Below, one piece after another: positions 1 through 6,128 of a stretch of 6,128 bases of DNA. The translations under genes and the position numbers were made by a program. The stretch covers positions 1 through 6,128 of the forward strand of contig CAMYNO010000017.1 in assembly GCA_947259815.1 (NCBI GenBank). The letters run 5' to 3'. The DNA comes from an uncultured Parvularculaceae bacterium. GTDB lineage: Bacteria > Pseudomonadota > Alphaproteobacteria > Caulobacterales > Parvularculaceae. Position 1 is the stretch's first letter. Each line of letters opens with the position of its first letter. The notes beneath the pieces were generated by a model, which saw only the letters and a list, made by a program, of their open reading frames with translations, was not told where the DNA came from and did no database searches.

Positions 1-2
1 CT

Positions 3-1421
3 GAATCGGCCCGCTTTCGAGCCCTTGAAGAAGCCGAAGGCGGTGAGGAAGGCGAAGAAGAGGAAGAAGAAGTCTTCGGCACAGTTGAAAACACCAGCCT
101 TGAATCAAAGAGTGGCGCGGTCGGCGCCTCCATTGTCTTTGACGATGGTTTCTTCGGTATCTCCGTGAAGCGTTCGCGTTCCAATTACGGCGTTCCCGGC
201 GCACATCATGAAGAAGGCGAGGAGGGCGAAGAAGCCGAGGAAGAGGAAGAAGAAAGCGTCCGCATCGATCTGGAGCAGGACCGCATCGATCTCATGGGAG
301 AGGTCAATAAAGACTTCCTGATTTTCGAGACCGCTAAAATTCGTTTCGGCTACGCCGATTATGTTCATCAGGAACTTGAAGGCGCCGAGATTGGCACGAC
401 TTTCACCAATGAAGGCTATGAAGGGCGTCTTGAACTGGTTGAGCGGCAGTTCGGGAATTTCCGCGGCGCGTCAGGCTTCCAGTTTCGCCATCGCGACTTT
501 GCCGCCATTGGCGATGAAGCCTTCACCCCGCCCAATGTCACCGACCAATTCGGCGTATTTACGGTTCGCGAATTTGAAACCGGCGCATGGCATTTCCAGC
601 TCGCCGGTCGGTATGAACACACCGATGTCGAGGCGGTGAGCATAGCGCAACAGCGCACTTTCGATACGGTAAGTGTCTCCGGCGGCCTCGGGTTTGAGCC
701 GGTGGAGGCTGTGTTTTTGAGCGTCAATGCCTTCCGCACCGAACGCGCGCCCGCGCCGGAAGAGTTATTTTCCGACGGACCGCATCTGGCGACAAACGCT
801 TTCGAAGTCGGCGATCCGAACCTTGGCGTAGAAACTGCGCTTGGGGTTGAAGCGACGGTGCATGCCGAGTTCGGGCCGATCTCCGCGACGGTGAACGGGT
901 TCTACACTGATTATAGCGACTTCGTTGCGCTTATCCCGAACGGTCTGGAGGAAGACGGCCTGCCCGTCTTCGAATTCGTGGCCCGCGATGCGGCCTTCCG
1001 TGGCTTTGAGGCCGAAGCGGACATTGATCTATTCTCCGCCGGCGCTTTCGACATTCTCGGGCGGGTGCAGGCCGATTATGTGAGGGCGGACTTTGCTGAA
1101 GGCGACGACGCCCCGCGCATTCCGCCTTTCCGGTCGATCCTCGGCCTGGAAGCAAAATCGCCATACCTAGACTTGCGCGGCGAGGTTGAAATTGCGGCGA
1201 AGCAGACGCGTACGGCTGCGCTCGAACTCCCGACGAATGGCTATCAGGTTCTGAATTTCGGCGTTGTGTACCGCCCGCTTGGAGAAGACGGGGGACTGGC
1301 CGTGCATCTCAGGGCGAATAACGTCACCGACGAGGAAGCCCGTCAGCATACGTCATTCCTGAAGGATATCGCGCCATTGCCGGGACGGAATTTCTCGGTC
1401 GCGTTGCGTGGGACGTTTTAG
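3..1421 (+). CDS. TonB-dependent outer-membrane receptor, ZnuD-like (5' partial)
   Basis: The reading frame is open from the left edge (first whole codon at 3) to TAG at 1419-1421, giving 472 residues of a protein whose signal peptide, TonB box and most of the plug lie outside the window. A GTG at 165 is internal, because the homologous sequence continues upstream of it. Visible features are two acidic tracts (27-71 and 204-254, the second starting with His-His), the segment SNYGVPGAHHEE, the segment RIDLEQDRIDL, many alternating beta-strand segments with aromatic residues, the motif RAPAPEELFSDGPHLAT, and a C-terminus ending in Phe (ALRGTF), the usual outer-membrane insertion signal. The YGVPG-His/Glu loop followed by IDLxQxRxDL is, from memory of the family, typical of ZnuD-type receptors, which import zinc across the outer membrane using TonB energy. 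Receptor identity is secure; zinc as the substrate is inferred from the loops. It converges on secA with a 161-bp gap. Its promoter and any Zur site are not in the window. Confidence 0.93.
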   Translation, partial: ESARFRALEEAEGGEEGEEEEEEVFGTVENTSLESKSGAVGASIVFDDGFFGISVKRSRSNYGVPGAHHEEGEEGEEAEEEEEESVRIDLEQDRIDLMGEVNKDFLIFETAKIRFGYADYVHQELEGAEIGTTFTNEGYEGRLELVERQFGNFRGASGFQFRHRDFAAIGDEAFTPPNVTDQFGVFTVREFETGAWHFQLAGRYEHTDVEAVSIAQQRTFDTVSVSGGLGFEPVEAVFLSVNAFRTERAPAPEELFSDGPHLATNAFEVGDPNLGVETALGVEATVHAEFGPISATVNGFYTDYSDFVALIPNGLEEDGLPVFEFVARDAAFRGFEAEADIDLFSAGAFDILGRVQADYVRADFAEGDDAPRIPPFRSILGLEAKSPYLDLRGEVEIAAKQTRTAALELPTNGYQVLNFGVVYRPLGEDGGLAVHLRANNVTDEEARQHTSFLKDIAPLPGRNFSVALRGTF

Positions 1422-1450
1422 GACGATGTCAGTTTAACATTATCGACCCT

Positions 1451-1532
1451 GTTCTTCCCGGCGAAAGCCGGGATCCATGAACGCAGGCATTAGCTTGTAG
1501 AGCCATGGACCCCGGCTTTCGCCGGGGAGAAC
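1451..1532. repeat. REP-like inverted repeat with two GAAA-loop hairpins; possible bidirectional terminator
   Basis: Two 29-nt arms (1451-1479 and 1504-1532) are inverted copies with only two mismatches, separated by 24 nt. Each arm is itself a hairpin. The left one, 1457-1472, is CCCGGC-GAAA-GCCGGG. The right one, 1510-1527, is CCCCGGC-TTTC-GCCGGGG, which reads as a GAAA loop on the minus strand. The unit sits between the convergent ends of the receptor gene and secA. Paired palindromes of this kind in intergenic DNA resemble REP/BIME-type elements, and similar GC-rich repeats are common in alphaproteobacterial genomes. There is no following T-tract, so an intrinsic terminator role is only plausible. 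No second copy was seen in this window. Confidence 0.8.
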
Positions 1533-1545
1533 GGCATGGTCTATG

Positions 1546-1559
1546 ATCTTTGCAAAGAT
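1546..1559. repeat. Perfect 14-bp palindrome ATCTTTGCAAAGAT
   Basis: The 14 bases equal their own reverse complement. The site lies 24 bp beyond the secA stop codon, in the convergent gap, so it is unlikely to be an operator. As RNA it could form only a short 5-bp stem with a TGCA loop. It may simply extend the structured 3' region shared by the two convergent transcripts. No function can be assigned. Confidence 0.35.
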
Positions 1560-1582
1560 TACATGGACGGCGACGGTCTATC

Positions 1583-4450
1583 CTAAATAGACCCGTGGCA
1601 CTGCTTGTATTTCTTGCCTGATCCGCAAGGGCAGGGCGAATTGCGCGGCACGCGGCCCCAGGTTTCCGGATTGTTCGGATCGACCTGGGCGCCGGCTGCG
1701 CGGGCGCGCAAGGTGCCGGCGTCTGCAAACGCCATCTCATTCTCGCCGGTTTGCGGATTTGCATGGGTTTCAACGGTCTTGATCGGCTGTGGCTGCGGAA
1801 CCGGTTGTTCTGCGCCGCGCACGCGAACATGCATCAATGTTCGCGTCACATCCCGGCGCAATCCGTCAAGCAGCCCTTCAAACAAAGCAAACGCCTCGGT
1901 CTTGAATTCATTGACCGGATCGCGCTGGCCATAGCCGCGCAATCCGACAGCCGAGCGCAGATGATCCAGCGTTTGAAGGTGTTCGCGCCAGTTGGTGTCG
2001 AGGTTCATCAGGAGAATTCGTTTTTCGATCGAGCGCACGAAATTTTCCGGATCCTGATCGCCCATTTCGCGGGCCATGCCGATGATCTCCGCGGCGTGCT
2101 TGGCGTAATGGGCATTGACCGCTTCAATCAGGCGGTCGGAGATTTCCGTATCGGCGACGCCTTCTTCTTTCGCCCATTGATCGACGGAGAAGCTTTGCCC
2201 GAAAAGTTCCTTCAGGTCTTTTTGCAGGCCCTCGATATCCCATTGCTCCGCATATGATTTCGCAGGGATATGGGTAGCGACGAGATCGTCGACCAGCTGG
2301 GCGCGCATGTCGTCGATGATATCGTCAACCTTGTCGGCGGACATGAATTCAATGCGCTGTTCGAATATGGCCTTGCGCTGGTCGTTGATGACGTCGTCGA
2401 ATTTGAGGACGTTTTTGCGCATGTCGAAATTGCGCTGCTCGACCTTTTTCTGCGCGGTTTCGACGGCCTTAGTGAACCATGGGTGCTCGATAGATTCGTC
2501 GGGCTGAATGCCAAACCGCTTCAGCATTTTTTCCATGCCGGACCCGAAAATCCGCATGAGGTCGTCTTCGAGCGAGAGGAAGAATTTCGTGCCGCCGGGA
2601 TCGCCCTGACGTCCGGAACGACCGCGCAGCTGGTTGTCGATACGGCGGCTTTCGTGACGTTCCGTGGCGAGAACGAAAAGCCCGCCGGCATCCAGCGCTT
2701 TTTGTTTGTTCTCGGCGACCTTGGCCTCGATTTCCGCGCGCTTGCGTTTGATTGTCTCTTCGTCGTCGCCTTCGGACAAGTGATCGAGAAGGTATTTATC
2801 GACGGAGCCGCCAAGCTGGATGTCGGTCCCGCGGCCGGCCATGTTCGTTGCGATTGTCACCGCATTCGGCGCGCCCGCATCTGAGACAATGTCTGCTTCC
2901 TGTTCGTGATAGCGCGCGTTCAGAACATTGTGGGCGATCGGAACTTTGTTCTTGGCGAGTTCCTCAAGATAAGCGGCGCGTTCTTTCAATTCGGCCTTGA
3001 ACTCGGCCTCTTTGTCTTTGAGCGCGTCGATGCGTTTATGAAGGTCCGCCGCGACAGATTTGAAGAATTTTTTATCGGAGAGCAATTCGGAGAGATGCTC
3101 CGATTTTTCAATTGAAACCGTGCCGACGAGAACGGGCTGTCCGCGCTTTACGCATTCAGCAATCTGCAGGACGATGGCTTTATATTTCTCCTGCGCCGTC
3201 ATGTAGAGTTCATCATCCATGTCTTCGCGCGCAACCGGCTTGTTGGTCGGGATTTCGAAGACGCTGAGCTTGTAGATGTCGGCGAACTCGGCTTCTTCCG
3301 TGAGCGCCGTACCGGTCATGCCGGCGAGCTTTTCATAGAGCCGGAAATAATTCTGGAACGTGATTGACGCGAGCGTCTGGTTTTCGGGCTGGATATCGGC
3401 CTTTTCCTTGGCCTCAACCGCCTGGTGCAAACCGTCGGACCAGCGCCGGCCCTCCATCATGCGTCCGGTAAACTCGTCGATGATAACAACTTTGTTGTTG
3501 CGGACGATGTAGTCTTTATCCCGCTGGAAAACCTTGTGGGCTTTCAGCGCCTGATTGACATGGTGGACGACGGAAATGTTGCCGCTGTCGTAAAGGTTTT
3601 CGCCGTCGAGCAGGTCAGCCTCACGCAGAAGCTCTTCGATTTTCTCGTTGCCTTCTTCGGTCAGCGTGACGGAGCGGGCTTTTTCGTCGATTTCGTAGTC
3701 TTCTTCATCGAGCCGAGGCATGAAGCCGTCGATGGTGAGATAAAGTTCGGATTTATCTTCCGTCGGGCCGGAGATGATGAGGGGCGTGCGCGCTTCGTCG
3801 ATGAGGATGGAATCGACCTCATCGACAATCGCGAAATGATGACCGCGCTGCACCATCTGCGTCAGTTCGGTCTTCATATTGTCGCGGAGATAGTCGAAGC
3901 CGAATTCGTTATTGGTGCCGTAGGTAATGTCGGCGGCGTAGGCGTCACGGCGTTCCTCGTCCGACAATCCGTGCACGATACAGCCGGTTTTCATGCCGAG
4001 ACGCTCATAGACCCGGCCCATCCATTCCGCGTCGCGCTTGGCGAGGTAATCGTTAACGGTGATGACATGAACGCCGCGCCCGGTGAGGGCGTTGAGATAG
4101 ACCGGCAGCGTTGCGACCAGGGTTTTACCCTCGCCGGTCTTCATTTCGGCGATATTGCCCTGGTGCATGACCATGCCGCCCACAAGCTGGACGTCATAGT
4201 GACGCTGGCCAAGGGCGCGTTTTGCCCCCTCGCGGACCGTCGCAAACGCCTCTTCGAGCAGGCTATCGAGGCTTTCTCCCTCTTTATGCCGCGCTTTTAA
4301 CTTTTCAGTTTGGGCAATCAGGGCATCATCGGATAGTTTGGCGATCTCGTCTTCAAGCGCGTTAACCGCTTCGATGCGACGCCATAAGGGCTTTAGACGG
4401 CGATCGTTAGATGAACCGAAGATCTTTTTCGCTATGCCAAGCAGCGCCAT
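1583..4450 (-). CDS. secA: Protein translocase ATPase SecA
   Basis: This is a complete 955-residue SecA, the cytoplasmic ATPase motor that pushes unfolded preproteins through SecYEG at the inner membrane. Visible in order are: an N-terminal segment starting [17 protein letters not shown]; the Walker A motif MKTGEGKT (residues 103-110); the DEAD-like motif [16 protein letters not shown] (209-223); the preprotein-binding region after it; [21 protein letters not shown] (324-344); LAGMTGTA (375-382); [14 protein letters not shown] (535-548); [21 protein letters not shown] (597-617); the helical scaffold and wing regions; and the C-terminal zinc motif C940-P-C942...C951-H952, which also contacts SecB and phospholipid in the family. 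It is longer than the roughly 900-residue E. coli protein, partly because of a charged insertion at about 461-503. The ATG at 4450 is the only sensible start: the same frame meets a TAG upstream with no alternative start codon between, and GGAA at 4455-4458 is a weak ribosome-binding site. The gene is divergent from the parvulin gene and convergent with the receptor gene. Confidence 0.99.
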   Translation of the reverse strand: MALLGIAKKIFGSSNDRRLKPLWRRIEAVNALEDEIAKLSDDALIAQTEKLKARHKEGESLDSLLEEAFATVREGAKRALGQRHYDVQLVGGMVMHQGNIAEMKTGEGKTLVATLPVYLNALTGRGVHVITVNDYLAKRDAEWMGRVYERLGMKTGCIVHGLSDEERRDAYAADITYGTNNEFGFDYLRDNMKTELTQMVQRGHHFAIVDEVDSILIDEARTPLIISGPTEDKSELYLTIDGFMPRLDEEDYEIDEKARSVTLTEEGNEKIEELLREADLLDGENLYDSGNISVVHHVNQALKAHKVFQRDKDYIVRNNKVVIIDEFTGRMMEGRRWSDGLHQAVEAKEKADIQPENQTLASITFQNYFRLYEKLAGMTGTALTEEAEFADIYKLSVFEIPTNKPVAREDMDDELYMTAQEKYKAIVLQIAECVKRGQPVLVGTVSIEKSEHLSELLSDKKFFKSVAADLHKRIDALKDKEAEFKAELKERAAYLEELAKNKVPIAHNVLNARYHEQEADIVSDAGAPNAVTIATNMAGRGTDIQLGGSVDKYLLDHLSEGDDEETIKRKRAEIEAKVAENKQKALDAGGLFVLATERHESRRIDNQLRGRSGRQGDPGGTKFFLSLEDDLMRIFGSGMEKMLKRFGIQPDESIEHPWFTKAVETAQKKVEQRNFDMRKNVLKFDDVINDQRKAIFEQRIEFMSADKVDDIIDDMRAQLVDDLVATHIPAKSYAEQWDIEGLQKDLKELFGQSFSVDQWAKEEGVADTEISDRLIEAVNAHYAKHAAEIIGMAREMGDQDPENFVRSIEKRILLMNLDTNWREHLQTLDHLRSAVGLRGYGQRDPVNEFKTEAFALFEGLLDGLRRDVTRTLMHVRVRGAEQPVPQPQPIKTVETHANPQTGENEMAFADAGTLRARAAGAQVDPNNPETWGRVPRNSPCPCGSGKKYKQCHGSI

Positions 4451-4466
4451 GGAGTTCCGGCCTTTA

Positions 4467-4512
4467 TGGAGCGGTGAATCCTAGTATCGCGCTCCACACG
4501 GATGCTGGAGCG
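4467..4512 (-). promoter_or_regulatory. secA leader with two mutually exclusive hairpins
   Basis: In the secA leader RNA the 7-mer CGCTCCA occurs twice (4512-4506 and 4473-4467), with its exact complement TGGAGCG between them (4496-4490). The middle copy can pair with the upstream one (7 bp, 9-nt loop) or the downstream one (7 bp, 16-nt loop), but not both. The downstream pairing would end 8 nt before the weak ribosome-binding site at 4455-4458. This geometry suits a leader switch, but it could equally be a DNA-level repeat (TGGAGCGG twice, 39 bp apart) bound by a regulator, or chance. The sequence relation is certain; the regulatory role is inference. Confidence 0.35.
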
Positions 4513-4560
4513 GCGCCGATCACCGGCTTAGTTGATTTTGCGCCCCGAAGGACCGCCGGA

Positions 4561-4589
4561 GAGATAGTGACGGGGCCGGGGCCTGTCAA
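4561..4589 (-). promoter_or_regulatory. Predicted sigma-70-type promoter of secA
   Basis: On the minus strand a perfect -35 TTGACA (4589-4584) is followed after exactly 17 nt by TATCTC (4566-4561). This matches the alphaproteobacterial housekeeping pattern, in which the -35 is strong and the -10 is loosely TATnnn. Transcription would start near 4554, giving secA a leader of about 104 nt. The -35 lies only 27 bp from the start codon of the divergent parvulin gene, so the two genes share a compact regulatory region. The call rests on motif and spacing only. Confidence 0.6.
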
Positions 4590-4616
4590 CGAAACGTCAG
4601 GACGGCGACGCCGGTT

Positions 4617-5960
4617 ATGAATACGCAGGAAAACAACACAGCCGGTGAGGCGCAGGGGCCAGAGCCTGCGCCCGCGCCTCAGCCCAGGCCTAAGTCGGAC
4701 CGGTTTGCGGCTATCTTAAGGATAGTCGGCGCTGGCGTCATGATAGCGCTGAGGGCCGCCGGCGAGCTGGCGTTGATTGTGGGACGTTTCGTCGGCCGGA
4801 TCGCGATGATCGTCCTGCGCGCCATCGGCAAATTCTCGATCACGACCTGGCGGCTCGCATCCGCGCTTGATTCGGCGCTGTGGCGCGCGGTGAAGCTGCT
4901 GGCGCGACGTCTGGGCGAGGCGATCCTGCACGGTCTGGCGCTTCTTGGTCAGGTGCTGCACAGCCTCATCTTGTGGCTGCCGACCCGGACCGGGCGCGCC
5001 TACAGCGCGCTATGCGGCGTTGCGATCGTTATCTGCGGGTTGTGGATTGCCGATCTCCTGCGGGAAAACGACAGCGTTATTCATGTCGCCGGCGGCGCAA
5101 ACCGCCCGCCCATCGATGAAGATGACCCGATCTTGGCGCGAATCGGCGCGCGATTCGTCCACCTTTCCGAAATCGCCGCTGCGACCCGCTCCTCCGGCAT
5201 ACAGTCGCCCGGCGAAACATTAACGGTCGAGGCAGCGTTTGAGCGTGGTCTGGTTGAATCCTATGTTGAGCAACGCCTGCTGGCGCGGGCGGCCGAGAAT
5301 GACGGGTTGCACCGCACGCCTTCGGTTCTGCGCCGGGTTAACACCGCAAGGGATCGAATTCTGGCTGCGTCGCTTATCCAGTCCCGCGTCGACCAGGAAG
5401 TAAAGCCGGAAATAATCCAGCGTTATTACGACGAACAGCGCAAAATCATGCAGATCGGCGATGAGGTTCGCGCGCGCCATATTCTGGTGTAAACCGAAGA
5501 AGCCGCCGGCGAGATTGTCGCCTTGCTGCAAGGCGGGGCGGATTTCTCGCAATTGGCGCGGGAGCGCTCGATTGACCGGGCGACGGCGCCGGTCGGCGGC
5601 GAAATCGGCTGGTTCGCCCGCGGGGTAATGGCGAGAAATTTCGCCAATGTCGCTTTCCGCACGCCCGTCGGCGAGGTTTCTCCGCCCTTCGAGACAGAAT
5701 TTGGATGGCATATTATTCAGGTTCTGGCCCGCAGGCCGACGAGTGCGAAGACTCTGTCCGAGGTCGAGGATGAAATTCAGGAATTTCTCCGCAATGAGAC
5801 GATTGCCCAGTTGTTGAGCGAACTCGAAGATGAAAATCGCGTTGTTTACTATCGCCCGGAAATCGAGCGGCCGCCGTCATTGCCGCCGCCAATCGCGCCG
5901 GGGGAGCCGCGTCCCGTGCTTCGTGAATCGAGTGTCAGTCCGGCCGGCGAAGATTCCTGA
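4617..5960 (+). pseudogene. Membrane-anchored SurA/PpiD-like parvulin peptidyl-prolyl isomerase, interrupted by in-frame TAA
   Basis: One 447-codon frame runs from ATG 4617 to TGA 5958-5960, with a single internal TAA at codon 292 (5490-5492). Residues 1-28 are polar and Pro-rich, and about 30-122 are amphipathic helices rich in Leu/Ile/Ala and Arg. About 127-148 form a membrane anchor (GVAIVICGLWIADLL), which should place the rest in the periplasm. Residues 168-275 are a helical SurA_N-like chaperone region, and about 283-373 a PpiC-type parvulin domain. The stop falls just after the first conserved parvulin strand (VRARHILV). The same frame then resumes at once with TEEAAGEIVALLQGG, GGEIGWF (327-333) and FGWHIIQV (362-369), all expected parvulin motifs. 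As read, a 291-residue product would lack the isomerase domain. The family catalyses proline cis-trans isomerisation and helps exported proteins fold, which suits divergence from secA. The start has only a distant AGGA (4599-4602). A recent nonsense mutation or a sequence error both fit. Confidence 0.88.
5490..5492 (+). other. In-frame TAA stop inside the parvulin domain
   Basis: The codons read CTG GTG TAA ACC GAA GAA, translating ILV-stop-TEEAA, where parvulins normally have an unbroken RARHILVxTEEEA-like run. A single base change from GAA, CAA or AAA would create the TAA. No frameshift accompanies it, and 155 sense codons follow in frame. There is no convincing restart: TTG at 5523 and ATG at 5629 are the nearest candidates, neither has a clear ribosome-binding site, and both would omit the first conserved histidine (H288). 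Confidence 0.9.
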
Positions 5961-5985
5961 TCTATTCAGGTCCGGCTTATCTCCG

Positions 5986-6000
5986 TTAAAAATTTAGTAA
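5986..6000. promoter_or_regulatory. Possible imperfect CtrA-type box upstream of the Nudix gene
   Basis: TTAA at 5986, seven bases, then GTAA ending at 6000 match the alphaproteobacterial CtrA consensus TTAA-N7-TTAA at 7 of 8 positions. It lies 50 bp before the Nudix start codon. The remainder of the gap 5961-6050 holds no convincing sigma-70 promoter; CCTGA-TCTAT-TCAGG (5956-5970) is a 5-bp stem over the parvulin stop, without a T-tract. A/T-rich matches of this kind arise by chance, so this is a weak candidate. Confidence 0.15.
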
Positions 6001-6050
6001 CAGGCGAAACTGCGCGGTAATCTCCGTCGCGTATCGATTAAGGCGAAAAT

Positions 6051-6128
6051 ATGGCGAAGCTACTTTTGGTGGCCGCATGCGCATTGATAGACCGTGACGG
6101 GCGCGTATTGCTGGCGAAACGACCCGAA
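6051..6128 (+). CDS. mutT: MutT-type Nudix (deoxy)nucleoside triphosphate pyrophosphohydrolase (3' partial)
   Basis: The frame from ATG 6051 is open to the right edge, giving 26 codons: MAKLLLVAACALIDRDGRVL followed by LAKRPE. This is the first beta-strand pair of the Nudix fold as found in MutT, where the start (LLVAACALID-DGRVLLA-RPEG) leads into the Nudix box that would follow outside the window. Enzymes of this type hydrolyse oxidised or non-canonical nucleoside triphosphates such as 8-oxo-dGTP to the monophosphate, preventing mutation. AAGG at 6040-6043 with 7-nt spacing is a good ribosome-binding site and supports the start. It follows the parvulin gene after 90 bp on the same strand. 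The Nudix catalytic motif is not visible, so identity rests on the N-terminus and on the recalled alphaproteobacterial neighbourhood secA-parvulin-(argJ)-mutT. Confidence 0.75.
   Translation, partial: MAKLLLVAACALIDRDGRVLLAKRPE

Noticed and set aside
165..167. GTG as the true start of the receptor gene.
   Set aside because: The same frame is open to the window edge, and the upstream residues (acidic tract, then VFGTVENTSLESKSGAVGASIVF) continue the receptor homology.
1536..1581. Short direct repeat GGTCTAT (1538-1544 and 1575-1581) as a target-site duplication.
   Set aside because: It is only 7 nt, there is no insertion-sequence structure between the copies, and chance explains it.
2270..2884. 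A 204-codon open frame on the plus strand opposite the secA middle region.
   Set aside because: Another antisense shadow of secA, with no independent start signal or recognisable domain.
3425..4300. A 291-codon open frame on the plus strand opposite secA.
   Set aside because: It is the antisense shadow of a highly conserved secA; its translation shows no family motifs and reflects codon bias of the real gene.
4411..4620. A 69-codon plus-strand ORF spanning the secA start and the divergent promoter region.
   Set aside because: It overlaps the secA 5' end and promoter, has no recognisable domain, and ends over the parvulin start codon.
5490..5492. TAA reassigned as a sense codon: the three complete gene ends in the window use TAG, TAG and TGA, never TAA.
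   Set aside because: Three stops are too few to infer anything, and I know of no bacterial code with UAA alone reassigned. A nonsense mutation or sequence error explains the data.

Overview
The window reads as ordinary chromosome of an alphaproteobacterium. The evidence is the codon style, the SecA and parvulin sequences, a TTGACA/TATCTC promoter of alphaproteobacterial type, and the divergent arrangement of secA with a membrane-anchored parvulin gene followed by a MutT-type Nudix gene. A genus cannot be named from the sequence alone. Members of the Hyphomonadaceae/Parvularculaceae type would fit, but that is an impression.

Layout: (1) 3-1421, plus strand: the C-terminal part of a TonB-dependent outer-membrane receptor with His/Glu-rich loops like those of ZnuD-type zinc receptors; its 5' end lies outside the window. 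(2) 1422-1582: a convergent intergenic gap with a near-perfect 29-nt inverted repeat built from two GAAA-loop hairpins (REP-like, possibly a bidirectional terminator). (3) 1583-4450, minus strand: complete secA, the preprotein translocase ATPase, with all expected motifs, a C-terminal zinc motif and an extra charged insertion of about 43 residues in the second nucleotide-binding domain. (4) 4451-4616: a divergent intergenic region with a good secA promoter and a leader of about 100 nt that can form two mutually exclusive hairpins. (5) 4617-5960, plus strand: a gene for a membrane-anchored SurA/PpiD-like parvulin peptidyl-prolyl isomerase, split by an in-frame TAA at 5490-5492 inside the parvulin domain. 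(6) 5961-6050: a short gap. (7) 6051-end, plus strand: the first 26 codons of a MutT-type Nudix hydrolase.

The functional theme is envelope biogenesis. SecA drives proteins through SecYEG, and the neighbouring parvulin would be expected to help exported proteins fold at the periplasmic face. The TonB receptor is a typical SecA-dependent outer-membrane client, but its adjacency is probably incidental. I see no CRISPR array, transposase, phage gene, tRNA or rRNA, and no clear novel multi-gene system. The items most worth a second look are the in-frame stop in the parvulin gene, the secA leader with its alternative hairpins and a possible short upstream ORF, the SecA insertion, and the unusual amphipathic N-terminus of the parvulin protein.
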